Origin: Hymenobacter setariae | Lineage (GTDB): Bacteria > Bacteroidota > Bacteroidia > Cytophagales > Hymenobacteraceae | Direction of reading: 5' to 3' | Length of the DNA: 64,000 nt | Assembly: GCF_007713685.1 (NCBI RefSeq) | Contig: NZ_VMRJ01000002.1 | Span: 806,001-870,000, forward strand | In this document: positions 25,087 to 34,185 of the stretch, piece after piece | Position numbering within the stretch: the first letter of the stretch is position 1 | How the letters are laid out: each line of letters begins with the position of its first letter | Program-made: the position numbers and the translations under genes | The notes under the pieces: model-generated | Told to the model about the DNA's origin: nothing | What the model saw: only the letters and a program-made list of their open reading frames with translations | Databases searched by the model: none

Positions 25087-25923
25087 TTAAGCACCGATTG
25101 CTACACGCTTGAAGTCCGATACCGTCATGCCTTTCGACTCTTTGTCGAGCAATTGAGCGATGGTCAGCGAGTTGTCTTTTACAAATTCCTGGTTCAGAAG
25201 AGTATTCTCCTTGTAGAATTTGTTGAGTTTGCCTTGAGCGATTTTCTCCAGCATCGCCTCGGGCTTGCCTTCGGCACGTGCCTGCTCTTTGCCGATTTCG
25301 ATTTCGCGCTCTACCGTAGCCGAGTCCACACCGTCTTTGTCAACAGCAACGGGCTTCATGGCCACGATTTGCATAGCCACGTCGCGGCCAATGGCGGCTA
25401 CGTCGGCGCTGCCCACGTTTTTCAGGCCCACGAGTACGCCCTTCTTGTTGTCTGAGTGGATGTACGAAGCTACTTTCTCAGCGCTTAGGGTGGTGTAGGT
25501 GAGGTCGAGTTTCTCGCCGATTTTGCCAGTCAGCTCAGTGATGTGCTCCTGCACGGTGCGGCCATCTTCTTCTTTAGCAGCCAGCAGGTCTTCCTTGGTG
25601 CCCACGTTCGTTTTCACGGCCGTGTCTAGGATTTGCTGCACCAGCGTGCGGAAGTCAGCTACTTTGGCTACCGATTCGGTTTCGCAAGCGAGAGCTACCA
25701 GTTTGCCCTGGGTACCGTCGGCGCTAACGTTCACGAGCACGAGGCCTTCCGAGGTGGCGTTGTCAGCGCGCTTGTCAGCAATTTTCTGGCCCTGCTTACG
25801 CAGGATGTCGCGGGCGGCTTCAAAGTCGCCATCGGCTTCGGTCAGAGCCTTTTTGCAATCCATCATGCCCGCGCCGGTCATGGTGCGGAGCTTGTTTACG
25901 TCTGCGGCGGTGATAGCGGCCAT
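25087..25923 (-). CDS. tsf: Elongation factor Ts
   Basis: 278 residues from the ATG at 25923, starting MAAITAADVNKLR; a longer open frame to 26001 is non-homologous leader. EF-Ts is the guanine nucleotide exchange factor for EF-Tu. The N-terminal UBA-like signature TGAGMMDCKKAL is at about 17-28 and the core TDF motif region follows. It is the last gene of rplM-rpsI-rpsB-tsf, but a terminator-like hairpin and a second small hairpin lie between rpsB and tsf. Confidence 0.96.
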   Translation of the reverse strand: MAAITAADVNKLRTMTGAGMMDCKKALTEADGDFEAARDILRKQGQKIADKRADNATSEGLVLVNVSADGTQGKLVALACETESVAKVADFRTLVQQILDTAVKTNVGTKEDLLAAKEEDGRTVQEHITELTGKIGEKLDLTYTTLSAEKVASYIHSDNKKGVLVGLKNVGSADVAAIGRDVAMQIVAMKPVAVDKDGVDSATVEREIEIGKEQARAEGKPEAMLEKIAQGKLNKFYKENTLLNQEFVKDNSLTIAQLLDKESKGMTVSDFKRVAIGA

Positions 25924-25931
25924 AGTTGTAG

Positions 25932-25950
25932 CGCGGACGTTCAGTCCGCG
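25932..25950 (-). promoter_or_regulatory. Hairpin just upstream of the tsf start
   Basis: CGCGGAC and GTCCGCG pair around a five-base loop, ending nine bases before the ATG. It could limit ribosome access or be a copy of a REP-like hairpin; no second copy seen in the window. Confidence 0.4.
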
Positions 25951-26015
25951 AGTTGGGGGTGAATGGAGTGTTATTCCTAGGTCGTGAGCTGCAAAGCCCA
26001 CGCAACTGTAAAATG

Positions 26016-26058
26016 AAAAAGGGAACCGCCAAGCAATTGCCTCGACCGTTCCCTTTTT
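26016..26058 (-). terminator. Terminator-like hairpin between rpsB and tsf
   Basis: Arms AAAAAGGGAAC (26016-26026) and GTTCCCTTTTT (26048-26058), 21-base loop. On the minus strand a T-run follows the GC stem. Likely partial, lowering tsf relative to rpsB. Confidence 0.65.
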
Positions 26059-26081
26059 GTCAAGCTATAAAAGCGAGCGGC

Positions 26082-26855
26082 TTAGCCTTCGTTGTCAGCT
26101 TCGGTTTTCTCCGCAATGGCAGCCTCATCGGCTTCTTTGCGGTCGGCATCCTCTTTGTCAACTTTACGCTCCGACAGGCCGTCTTCGATAGCCTTACCCA
26201 TTACGTTCATAATGAGTTGGATAGACTTCGAAGCGTCGTCGTTAGCCGGAATCGGGAACTGCACCAGCTCAGGGTTCGAGTTGGTATCTACGATAGCAAA
26301 TACCGGAATGCCGAGCTTTTGGGCTTCTTTCACGGCAATGTGCTCGCGCTTCACGTCTACCACAAAGAGGGCAGCGGGTAGGCGGCTCAGGTCGGCGATG
26401 CCACCCATTACGCGCTCCAGCTTCTCACGCTCGCGGGTCAGCATCAGCTTCTCACGCTTAGCAAGGGCAGCGTAGGCAGTGTTTTCTTTCACCATCTTGT
26501 CGATGGTGCTCATTTTCTTCAAGCTCTTGCGGATGGTGGCGAAGTTCGTCAGCATCCCGCCCAGCCAGCGGTCCGTTACATAGGGCATCTTGAGGCGCTG
26601 AGCCTCCGTCTGCACAATCTCTTGGGCCTGCTTTTTGGTAGCTACGAACATGATTTTACGGCCGCTCTTCGCGATGTTGCGAATAGCATTGGCAGCGTAA
26701 TCAAGCGAAGCCAGCGTCTTGTTGAGGTCGATAATATGGATGCCGTTCTTCTCCATGAAGATGTACGGCGCCATTTTCGGGTCCCACTTGCGCGTGAGGT
26801 GGCCAAAGTGGGCACCTGCGTCAAGCAGCTCTTTATAAGTGGTGGACTGAGCCAT
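26082..26855 (-). CDS. rpsB: 30S ribosomal protein S2
   Basis: 257 residues, normal length for S2. [23 protein letters not shown] at the start (quoted in part by positions 5-27), then [18 protein letters not shown] and the late motif [15 protein letters not shown] (about 172-186) are diagnostic. Acidic C-terminal tail rich in E/A/D. Lies 21 bases after rpsI and is co-transcribed with it. Confidence 0.97.
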   Translation of the reverse strand: MAQSTTYKELLDAGAHFGHLTRKWDPKMAPYIFMEKNGIHIIDLNKTLASLDYAANAIRNIAKSGRKIMFVATKKQAQEIVQTEAQRLKMPYVTDRWLGGMLTNFATIRKSLKKMSTIDKMVKENTAYAALAKREKLMLTREREKLERVMGGIADLSRLPAALFVVDVKREHIAVKEAQKLGIPVFAIVDTNSNPELVQFPIPANDDASKSIQLIMNVMGKAIEDGLSERKVDKEDADRKEADEAAIAEKTEADNEG

Positions 26856-26876
26856 GATATTCCTACGGTTAAACGA

Positions 26877-27263
26877 TTAGCGCTTAGAGAACTGGAACGA
26901 GCGACGAGCTTTGCGCTTGCCGAACTTTTTCCGCTCGACCATGCGGGGGTCGCGGGTCACGAAACCTTCCTTGCGGAGGGCCGACTTCACTTCCGCATTG
27001 TCGCTTACCAAGGCTTTCGCGATGGCGAGGCGGATAGCCTCAGCCTGGCCGGCGATGCCGCCGCCACTCACGTTCACCTTGATGTCGTACTGGCCCACCT
27101 GCTCGAGGGTAGCCAACGGCTGGTTCACGATGTTCTCCAACAGTTCGTTGGCGAAGTAGGACTTCATGTCCCGGTTGTTGATAGTGATATTCCCTTGCCC
27201 GGCTTGCATGTATACGCGAGCCACCGAGGTTTTTCTTCTACCAGAGGTGTTAGTAGCTGCCAT
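26877..27263 (-). CDS. rpsI: 30S ribosomal protein S9
   Basis: 128 residues; starts MAATNTSGRRKTSVARVYM, ends in the conserved basic tail KARRSFQFSKR whose terminal Arg contacts P-site tRNA. Sits 46 bases downstream of rplM, the standard L13-S9 pair. Confidence 0.97.
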   Translation of the reverse strand: MAATNTSGRRKTSVARVYMQAGQGNITINNRDMKSYFANELLENIVNQPLATLEQVGQYDIKVNVSGGGIAGQAEAIRLAIAKALVSDNAEVKSALRKEGFVTRDPRMVERKKFGKRKARRSFQFSKR

Positions 27264-27309
27264 TTAGTGGAAAAATAATGCGGCCAAAATCGGCCGTAAA
27301 AGCAATGAT

Positions 27310-27762
27310 TTACAGGTTCTTCAGCTCGTATACTTTGGGCTGCTGCGCCTCGTGGGGGTGCTCGCTGCCAGCGTATACGTACAGGTTGCGGAACTGCTCG
27401 GCACCTAGGCGGTTGCCTTGCAGCATGCCTTTCACAGCGTGCTCGATAGCCTTACGCGAGTCGCGGTTCATCTGCTCGCGCAGGGTGCGCTGCTTCTGGC
27501 CACCGGGGTAGCCCGAGTGCGAGATGTATACCTTCTCGGTCATTTTCTTGCCCGTTACACGCAGCTTGTCAGCGTTGATAACAATCACGTTATCGCCGCA
27601 GTCCGAGTTGGGAGTGAACGAAGGCTTGTGCTTGCCACGCAGAACGTTAGCAATTTGGCTGCACACGCGGCCCAGCGGGGCCACGCTGGCGTCGATGATA
27701 ACCCAGCTTTTCTGGGCGTTGGCCTTGTTGACGTGGGTCGTCTTGAAGCTCAGGTGGTCCAT
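27310..27762 (-). CDS. rplM: 50S ribosomal protein L13
   Basis: 150 residues; KSWVIIDASVAPLGRVCSQI (about 19-38) and the C-terminal LYVYAGSEHPHEAQQP identify L13. It is the first gene of rplM-rpsI-rpsB-tsf. Its promoter lies 75 bases upstream and the leader contains a strong hairpin. Confidence 0.97.
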   Translation of the reverse strand: MDHLSFKTTHVNKANAQKSWVIIDASVAPLGRVCSQIANVLRGKHKPSFTPNSDCGDNVIVINADKLRVTGKKMTEKVYISHSGYPGGQKQRTLREQMNRDSRKAIEHAVKGMLQGNRLGAEQFRNLYVYAGSEHPHEAQQPKVYELKNL

Positions 27763-27803
27763 GAGGATTGGTAAAAATTACCGGCTAAACAATTGACAAT
27801 AAA

Positions 27804-27826
27804 CCCCAAGCCGAACGGGCTTGGGG
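27804..27826 (-). promoter_or_regulatory. Leader hairpin / attenuator upstream of rplM
   Basis: CCCCAAGCC pairs with GGCTTGGGG over a GAACG loop; on the minus strand TTTATTG follows. It lies between the rplM promoter and its start codon, so it is inside the leader. It could be an attenuator, an autoregulatory protein site, or the terminator of the upstream pseudouridine synthase gene. Confidence 0.55.
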
Positions 27827-27837
27827 AAAAACGGTCA

Positions 27838-27868
27838 CAAAGGTACGGGTTTTAAGGGAGAATAACAA
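27838..27868 (-). promoter_or_regulatory. rplM operon promoter
   Basis: On the minus strand TTG, 20 bases, then TACCTTTG, an exact TAnnTTTG box (27838-27845). Confidence 0.65.
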
Positions 27869-27892
27869 GGGTGTGTCAGCTAATTGGTTGAA

Positions 27893-28606
27893 TTAGCGAT
27901 ACTGCCGCAGTGTCTCAACCAGCACACGAAAGTCCTTGGGATAGGGTGCATCAACTTTAATCACCTCACCAGCTAGCCCCGTAAAGCCTAGTTCCACGGC
28001 GTGGAGCGCAAAGCGCTTGATGAATGGCTGCTCGGTCTCGCCCTCCTTGAGGTTGAATTTCTTTTTGAGTGACGACAGATAAAAATCCTCACCGCCGTAA
28101 AGATGGTCGCCCACAATAGGCGTCTGCACATACGCTAGGTGCAGGCGAATCTGGTGCATTCGGCCGGTCACAGGCTCGCACTGCACTAGGGCGTGTTGGG
28201 CGTAGGTTTCGAGAGTAGTGAAGCGCGTTTCGGCGGGCTTTCCTTTAAAGGCTAGGCGTGCTTTACCGCTCTTAGTGGTCTCGATATTGCGCTCTACCAC
28301 AAACTTCTCCAGCGGAGGAGCACCGTTAGTGACAGCGTGGTAGATTTTATTCACCTCGCGGTTTTCGAACTGCATAGCGAGGTTGCGATAAGCCTCAGGA
28401 TGCTTAGCCAAGGCTAGTGCGCCGCTAGTATCGCGGTCGAGGCGGTGGCCTACCTGGGCGTCGTCGGCGTACTCGCGAGCCAAGCGCAGGAGGCTAGGGG
28501 CTACGCCAATGCGCTCGTCGAGCGTGGCCAAGAAGGGCGGTTTGTTGACGACGATATAATCGTCGTTCTCAAACAAGATAAGGTCTTTGAACTTAGGTGG
28601 CTTCAT
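27893..28606 (-). CDS. RluA-family RNA pseudouridine synthase
   Basis: 237 residues. Catalytic motif HRLDRDTSG (about 54-62) with the nucleophilic Asp, and GRMHQIRLHLAY (about 147-158) place it in the RluA family, which converts specific uridines of rRNA or tRNA to pseudouridine. No S4 domain is seen at the N-terminus, as in RluA/RluC-short forms. It follows the histidine kinase gene by 35 bases on the same strand and may be the third gene of that operon. Confidence 0.93.
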   Translation of the reverse strand: MKPPKFKDLILFENDDYIVVNKPPFLATLDERIGVAPSLLRLAREYADDAQVGHRLDRDTSGALALAKHPEAYRNLAMQFENREVNKIYHAVTNGAPPLEKFVVERNIETTKSGKARLAFKGKPAETRFTTLETYAQHALVQCEPVTGRMHQIRLHLAYVQTPIVGDHLYGGEDFYLSSLKKKFNLKEGETEQPFIKRFALHAVELGFTGLAGEVIKVDAPYPKDFRVLVETLRQYR

Positions 28607-28641
28607 GCGAAGTACAAAGGTACGACCGCTTTGGCCGCCCG

Positions 28642-29805
28642 TTATTTTACTTCCTTGGGCCTAGGTAGCTTGAACTCCATGGCGGTGCCCTCACCTACGA
28701 CGCTCTTGATGCGAATGCTAGACTTGTGGGCTTCGACAATATGCTTGCTAATGGCCAGCCCTAGGCCAGTGCCACCCGCAGCCCGGGTACGGCTTTTCTC
28801 AACGCGATAAAACCGCTCGAACACGCGCGCCTGGTGCTCGGGGGCAATGCCCGCGCCGTTGTCGCGCACCGTCACGCGCACGCTCTCGCGGCCCACCACA
28901 AGCGACACAACGACCTGACCACCCACTTCGCGGCCATATTTAATGGCATTGTCAATCAAGTTGATGAGTACTTGGCGTATGCGATTGCGGTCGGCTACTA
29001 CAGGCAGTCCGGTTTCGGGCAACTGAGCGGGGTAGAGGGTGAGGGCGGCACCTCGCTGTTGTGCCTGCTGCTCCAATAGCTCAAATATTTCCTGCACGAG
29101 GGCCGCTAGGTCGAAGCGCTGGCGGCGCATGCGCACTACCCCTTTCTCGAGCTGTGAAATAGTGACTAGGTCCTGCACCAGCGTGTCGAGGGCATCGAGG
29201 CTGCTGGCGGCTTTCTGCAAGAACTTGCGCCGAGTGGCGGGGTCCATACCGTCCTCGTCGTCTACTTCTTCGTCGAGGATAGTATGCACAAAGCCTTGTG
29301 CTGCAAAGAGTGGCGTTTTTAACTCGTGCGAAACGTCGGCCAAAAATTCACGGCGTAGCACTTGCAGTCGCTTCAACTCTTCAAACTCCTGTTGGCGACG
29401 CTCGGCCGTTTCCAGAATCTCATCGCGCAGGCGCTTGAGGGGCTCGGGGCGAAATAAAAATCGGTTGCTGAGCTTCCTGAACTCTTTGCGCTTAATGTGC
29501 TCAAGTCCAGCGTATATGCCGTTTATTTCGCGAAAAATAAGCGCCTCAAAAGCTAGGTATACCAGTAGAAAGCAGGCAGCTATGGTAACACCACCCGCTA
29601 AAAAGGCCTGCCGTACCGGCAGGCCTGGTCCTAGGTAGGCAAACGTAGTAAGAACGCTTGCTACCAGTAGGGCAATAAGCAGGGCAATCGTGCGTGAGGA
29701 AATCTCCACCGTTTTATACCGGGCCGAATGAGTGAGATAGACGAGGCGAGACAGCCAGGAAGTACTCCGCCGCAGTCCTCGTACTATCCAGCGCCATTGG
29801 CTCAT
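28642..29805 (-). CDS. PhoR-like sensor histidine kinase
   Basis: 387 residues. Two membrane helices (about 39-58 and 70-90) with almost no periplasmic loop, a linker helix, HisKA with His160 in LADVSHELKTP, then HATPase_c with N-box LINLIDNAIKYG (about 280-291), G1 DNGAGI and G2 TGLGLAI. No separate HAMP or PAS recognised. It follows its response regulator by 30 bases. The pair resembles PhoB/PhoR of Bacteroidota, but no phosphate genes adjoin it, so the signal is not known. Confidence 0.92.
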   Translation of the reverse strand: MSQWRWIVRGLRRSTSWLSRLVYLTHSARYKTVEISSRTIALLIALLVASVLTTFAYLGPGLPVRQAFLAGGVTIAACFLLVYLAFEALIFREINGIYAGLEHIKRKEFRKLSNRFLFRPEPLKRLRDEILETAERRQQEFEELKRLQVLRREFLADVSHELKTPLFAAQGFVHTILDEEVDDEDGMDPATRRKFLQKAASSLDALDTLVQDLVTISQLEKGVVRMRRQRFDLAALVQEIFELLEQQAQQRGAALTLYPAQLPETGLPVVADRNRIRQVLINLIDNAIKYGREVGGQVVVSLVVGRESVRVTVRDNGAGIAPEHQARVFERFYRVEKSRTRAAGGTGLGLAISKHIVEAHKSSIRIKSVVGEGTAMEFKLPRPKEVK

Positions 29806-29835
29806 AGGGGCCGCTGCGAGCTGATAGGTAGCTCG

Positions 29836-30513
29836 CTAGTCGGCGTTAAATTTATAGCCTACACCCTTAATAGTTTGGATGTGGTGGTCGCCCACCTTTT
29901 CGCGCACTTTGCGCACGTGCACATCCACGGTGCGGGCCAGCACAAAGACATCATTACCCCAGATGTTTTGGAGCAGTTCGTCGCGGCTAAACACCTTATG
30001 TGGTGCGGCTGCTAGGAAAGCTAGCAGTTCAAACTCTTTCTTCGGCAGGGTAATTTTGCGGCCTTCTTGGTACACGGCAAACGCCGTGCGGTCGATGCGC
30101 AGACCATTTATATCGATGGCTTCTACACCAGCGTGGGGGTCTTGGTCGCGGCGCACCACGGCGGCTAGGCGGCTCAGCAGCGCCCTAGGCTTGATGGGCT
30201 TGGCAATAAAGTCATCAGCACCTGCCTCAAAGGCGGCTACTTCCGAAAACTCCTCGGACCGGGCCGTGAGCACCATAATGTAGGTATCCTTTAAGCGGGG
30301 CTGCTCGCGAAGCAGGCGGCACGTGGCAATGCCATCGAGCTGCGGCATCATTACATCGAGCAAAATGATGTCGGGCACAAAATCTTGGGCCACAGCCAGA
30401 GCGCGGCGGCCATCGGCGGCCGAGGCAGTGAGGTAGCCTTCCTTTTTGAGGTTGAATTCAAGTAGCTCGACAATATCAGGGTCGTCGTCAACTACTAGAA
30501 TTTTGTAGGTCAT
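29836..30513 (-). CDS. OmpR/PhoB-family response regulator
   Basis: 225 residues from ATG 30513 (MTYKILVVDDD); starts at 30555 or 30594 would add a low-complexity tail, and the latter sits on the promoter box. Receiver domain with acidic pocket DDD at 9-11 and phosphoacceptor Asp53 (LLDVMMP); Lys in IAKPIKP. A winged-helix DNA-binding domain (TLPKKEFELLAFL to KGVGYKFNAD) follows. First gene of a likely regulator-kinase-pseudouridine synthase operon. Confidence 0.93.
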   Translation of the reverse strand: MTYKILVVDDDPDIVELLEFNLKKEGYLTASAADGRRALAVAQDFVPDIILLDVMMPQLDGIATCRLLREQPRLKDTYIMVLTARSEEFSEVAAFEAGADDFIAKPIKPRALLSRLAAVVRRDQDPHAGVEAIDINGLRIDRTAFAVYQEGRKITLPKKEFELLAFLAAAPHKVFSRDELLQNIWGNDVFVLARTVDVHVRKVREKVGDHHIQTIKGVGYKFNAD

Positions 30514-30591
30514 CGTTTTTGCTGATGCAGCCCGTGGGGCAACGGAAGCAGCCATGGCAACTGGGCGAAAGGGGGAAGGACTTTCGCAGTG

Positions 30592-30599
30592 CAAAAATA
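30592..30599 (-). promoter_or_regulatory. Promoter -7 box for the response regulator gene
   Basis: TATTTTTG on the minus strand fits TAnnTTTG exactly; no clear -33 element. Confidence 0.45.
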
Positions 30600-30666
30600 C
30601 CCGCTAGCCACCCAGTCGCATGTTACGGTTATGTGACGCATTGCCCGGTGGCTTGATGCTAGCTAC

Positions 30667-31488
30667 TTATTGAGCTGTTACGAGGTTGAGCTTGCTTTTC
30701 AAACCGTCGTATTTATACATGTCAACCTTCACTGACCCCACAAATAGCTCAGCCTGAAATAGTACCGGAATCTTGTTGCGGTCGTCGGATAGGTAAACCT
30801 TAATGGCGTCTTCGCCCCGAAATATCTTGTTATTGGGCAGTTTGGGCACCAGTTTTAGCGCATGCACGGTACCTGCCTTGGTTTCAACTAGCTCGCGGCC
30901 TTTGAAGGCAACTTCCAGATTGAAGGACGATTCATCGAAAAAGCCGGGCATTTTAATGACATCGCCGGGCTTCATATGTTCGTAATGTAGCGTGCGCAAA
31001 TAATAGAAGCCACTCACTAACTCCTGCGCATTGTTAGGGATTTTGTAAGCAGTGCGGGTAGGATTTTCCCGGTCGTGGATTTGCACATCAGCAATATCGC
31101 GCCGATGGTCGAAGTCAACAGTTTCTTTTTTGTGGTAGCCCTTCTCAGTGATGTCGCGCGTGGCCCGCAGCGGCAGAATACTGGTGGTGTCAATATAGGA
31201 GCGCCACTGGTCGCGAATGTGCAGGAAGAAATCGAAGGAGCCCGTAGTGTGGCCGCTCACGGTAGCACGGTAGCAGGGCCGCTCGGCCACACGGTCGAGT
31301 GCGCCCGAGGTCTCAACTACTGCCTCAGCAGCGTTGATTAACCCGTAGTGTACTTTATAACGAATAGTCTCGCCGGCCTGAAAGCTTGGATTGGGCCACA
31401 CGCGCACCGGCTCGGCCGAGCCAGTGGGCTGCACCCAGGCCGTGCAGGCCAGCAAAAACGGAAGAGAGAGTAACCAGCGACGGGTCAT
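30667..31488 (-). CDS. Exported DUF3108 protein
   Basis: 273 residues, signal peptide (1-24). FQAGETIRYKVHYGLINAAEA (about 36-56) and later SFDFFLHIRDQWRSYIDT and HALKLVPKLP are typical of DUF3108, a lipocalin-like periplasmic domain found across Gram-negative bacteria. Function not established. A minus-strand TATTTTTG box is at 31545-31552. It lies upstream of the response regulator by 153 bases, on the same strand. Confidence 0.87.
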   Translation of the reverse strand: MTRRWLLSLPFLLACTAWVQPTGSAEPVRVWPNPSFQAGETIRYKVHYGLINAAEAVVETSGALDRVAERPCYRATVSGHTTGSFDFFLHIRDQWRSYIDTTSILPLRATRDITEKGYHKKETVDFDHRRDIADVQIHDRENPTRTAYKIPNNAQELVSGFYYLRTLHYEHMKPGDVIKMPGFFDESSFNLEVAFKGRELVETKAGTVHALKLVPKLPNNKIFRGEDAIKVYLSDDRNKIPVLFQAELFVGSVKVDMYKYDGLKSKLNLVTAQ

Positions 31489-31544
31489 AAAGCGGATAGA
31501 TGTAACGCGATACCTAGAAAATAATTACAAACAGAGTGCCAAGA

Positions 31545-31552
31545 CAAAAATA
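31545..31552 (-). promoter_or_regulatory. Promoter -7 box for the DUF3108 gene
   Basis: TATTTTTG on the minus strand, 57 bases before the ATG at 31488. Confidence 0.45.
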
Positions 31553-31587
31553 GGATAGAAGCAATAAGCTAGCTTGCCCTAGGTCAT

Positions 31588-31620
31588 AAAAAAAGCCCGC
31601 TACCATTCGGTAGCGGGCCT
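31588..31620 (-). terminator. recA terminator
   Basis: GCCCGCTACC pairs with GGTAGCGGGC over ATTC; on the minus strand a run of seven T follows. Confidence 0.88.
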
Positions 31621-31640
31621 TGCTCTTAAAGTGCCGTGAC

Positions 31641-32729
31641 TTACAGCGTATCGTCGCCGTCTTCGGGGCCACTCATATCTACAGGGATGACATCGGCATC
31701 GCCCTTGGCAAGAGTACGAATCTTAGCTTCGATTTGCTCGGCTAGCTCGGGGTTGTCGAGCAGCAAGGTCTTCACAGCCTCGCGGCCCTGGCCAATCTTG
31801 CTGTCGCCGTAGCTGAACCACGAGCCTGACTTGGCAATGATGCCCATGTCAACACCTAGGTCCACAATCTCACCTACTTTCGAAATGCCTTGGCCGTAGA
31901 TGATGTCAAACTCAACTACTTTGAAGGGCGGCGCAACCTTGTTTTTCACCACTTTTACTTTGGTGCGGTTGCCGGTCACGTTGTCTTTGTCCTCCTTAAT
32001 CTGGCCGATGCGGCGGATGTCGAGGCGTACCGAGGCGTAGAATTTCAGGGCGTTACCACCAGTAGTAGTTTCGGGCGAGCCGAACATAACGCCGATTTTC
32101 TCACGCAGCTGGTTGATGAAGATGCAGAGGCAGTTCGTCTTGTTGATAGTGCCGGTGAGCTTACGTAGGGCTTGGCTCATGAGGCGGGCGTGCAGACCCA
32201 CTTTCGAGTCACCCATGTCACCTTCGAGTTCGCCTTTGGGCACAAGGGCTGCTACCGAGTCAATAACGATAATGTCGATAGCGCCCGAGCTGATAAGCTG
32301 GTCGGCAATCTCGAGGGCTTGCTCGCCGTTGTCGGGCTGGGCAATGAGAAGATTATCTACGTCGATACCTAGCTTCCGAGCGTAGGTGGGGTCGAAGGCG
32401 TGCTCGGCGTCGATGAAAGCCGCAATGCCACCAGCCTTCTGAGCTTCGGCAATGGCGTGCATCGTCAGCGTCGTCTTACCGCTCGATTCAGGACCGTAGA
32501 TTTCAATGACCCGGCCGCGGGGCAGGCCGCCAATGCCAAGGGCAATATCCAGCGAGAGTGAACCCGTGCTGATAGCCGGAATGTCGTTGACCTTCTGGTC
32601 CGACAGCTTCATCACGGTGCCTTTGCCAAAGGCTTTGTCGAGCTTGTCCATCGTCAGCTGAAGCGCTTTGGCTTTCTCAGCGGCGGGGTTGGCGGCGTTT
32701 TTCTCGGCTTTGTCAGTTGCAACTGCCAT
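31641..32729 (-). CDS. recA: Recombinase A
   Basis: 362 residues. Walker [10 protein letters not shown] at 79-87, Walker B region [13 protein letters not shown]2-loop region [21 protein letters not shown] (partly quoted) and acidic C-terminus (GPEDGDDTL) are all present. RecA forms filaments on single-stranded DNA for strand exchange and LexA cleavage. Single-gene unit with its own terminator. No LexA-type operator could be recognised upstream. Confidence 0.98.
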   Translation of the reverse strand: MAVATDKAEKNAANPAAEKAKALQLTMDKLDKAFGKGTVMKLSDQKVNDIPAISTGSLSLDIALGIGGLPRGRVIEIYGPESSGKTTLTMHAIAEAQKAGGIAAFIDAEHAFDPTYARKLGIDVDNLLIAQPDNGEQALEIADQLISSGAIDIIVIDSVAALVPKGELEGDMGDSKVGLHARLMSQALRKLTGTINKTNCLCIFINQLREKIGVMFGSPETTTGGNALKFYASVRLDIRRIGQIKEDKDNVTGNRTKVKVVKNKVAPPFKVVEFDIIYGQGISKVGEIVDLGVDMGIIAKSGSWFSYGDSKIGQGREAVKTLLLDNPELAEQIEAKIRTLAKGDADVIPVDMSGPEDGDDTL

Positions 32730-32893
32730 GTCGGGGAAATTGGGTAAAAAAGTAGTTAGTTTGGTGCTTTTATCGAATTGACCTTCTTGTGCAAGGCCCG
32801 AAGAAGCGGCTGGTAAACCGTGCTTCGGCCGTTCTCAGGCGGCTTTTTCTAACACAGCGACCCTAGGTTTTGTGCCGTTGAGAGCGGAAATAT

Positions 32894-34153
32894 ATGAGGA
32901 ATTTTCTAAAATTTTTGGGATGGCTTGGGGCTGTGCTAATTACGGCCAGTCCGGTGCATGCGCAACTAGATAATTCGGCATTTACTTCGCCTGCACCCGG
33001 ATACTATAGGAAGTTTTATCATCTTATAGATGGTCGCGAAGAAGAATTCAAGCGTAACCGCGCCCGAACAGATTCGATTCATGCGACCGATAGTCTGCTA
33101 ACAAGTCATGAAAAAGGCGACCTGCGCCTTTCTCTCAACTCCTTTACCTTCTTCAAAGATAACGAGTATTTTAACGATATCGTGCAGGGTTACACACTGT
33201 TTGGCACACAGTTAAATCCTCAGCTAGTCTATTATCCCATCAAAGACCTACGCCTCGAAGCGGGAGTATTTCTATGGAAGGATTTCGGCAATTCGCAACT
33301 CCGGCAAGTGCGCCCCACCTTCCGGGCTACCTGGACGAAAGGTAACCAACAATTCATCTTTGGTAATATTCGTCCGCACCTCAACCATAACTATATCGAG
33401 CCATTACTTGATTTTGAGCAAGTAATACTAAAGCCATTAGAAGAGGGCCTCCAATATCGCCTAAATAGTAAGCGGGTTTTCCTAGACGTGTGGGTTGATT
33501 GGCTGCGGCAGGAGTACCCCGGCTCCAACTACCAGGAGCAGATAGCCGGTGGCCTCAGCAGCAGCTTCCAGCTGACGGGCGACAATAGCCCGGTGCAAGT
33601 TTCCATTCCGCTCCAATTCACGGCGCGGCACGCAGGTGGGCAGATTGATACGCTGCATGCGCCTATCCAGACGCTGTTTAACTACGCCGGTGGCGTGGTG
33701 GCGCGCCTGCCGCTACGGGGCCGCGTATTGCAAGCCGTGCGACTGAATGCGTATGGCTTGCTATTCGACGACCACTCGATGGGCAACTACCGGCTGCCGT
33801 TTCAGAATGGCAACGGCTTGTACCTCAATGGTACGCTCGAAATGCGCTATGCCGACCTCATGCTGAGCTACTGGCAGGGGCACCGCTTCTACGCGCCCCT
33901 AGGTGGCAATTATTACCAGTCGGTGGCCGCACGCGAGGGCACGCCAGGCTACACCGACCCCGAGCGCCGGCTGCTACTGGTGCGGCTGCTGCGCGACTTC
34001 CGCATCTCGGACGCGGCGGCCGTGACGGTGCGCGTGGAGCCGGTGTATGATTTCAACGCTAAACTGCTAGATTTCTCGTTCGGCGTGTACTTCAACTTTC
34101 GGCAAGAATGGCTGCTGGGTAACGTAGGGCGCCGCGTACGGGTAGGACAATAG
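32894..34153 (+). CDS. Probable outer-membrane beta-barrel protein, unknown
   Basis: 419 residues with a signal peptide (1-23, ending SPVHAQ). From about residue 75 on it alternates short strands with many aromatic residues (DLRLEAGVFLWKDFG, LEMRYADLMLSYWQGH) and ends in LDFSFGVYFNFRQEW. This pattern suggests a barrel of about 14-16 strands. I do not recognise the family. The first 450 bases are more AT-rich than the remainder. Divergent from recA and convergent with a GNAT gene. Confidence 0.75.
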   Translation: MRNFLKFLGWLGAVLITASPVHAQLDNSAFTSPAPGYYRKFYHLIDGREEEFKRNRARTDSIHATDSLLTSHEKGDLRLSLNSFTFFKDNEYFNDIVQGYTLFGTQLNPQLVYYPIKDLRLEAGVFLWKDFGNSQLRQVRPTFRATWTKGNQQFIFGNIRPHLNHNYIEPLLDFEQVILKPLEEGLQYRLNSKRVFLDVWVDWLRQEYPGSNYQEQIAGGLSSSFQLTGDNSPVQVSIPLQFTARHAGGQIDTLHAPIQTLFNYAGGVVARLPLRGRVLQAVRLNAYGLLFDDHSMGNYRLPFQNGNGLYLNGTLEMRYADLMLSYWQGHRFYAPLGGNYYQSVAAREGTPGYTDPERRLLLVRLLRDFRISDAAAVTVRVEPVYDFNAKLLDFSFGVYFNFRQEWLLGNVGRRVRVGQ

Positions 34154-34185
34154 CGGGCCCAATCAAAGCGGCCCTAGGTGCTTGA

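Noticed and set aside
26622..27278. 218-codon plus-strand frame across rpsB and rpsI
   Set aside because: Antisense to certain ribosomal protein genes; no family resemblance.
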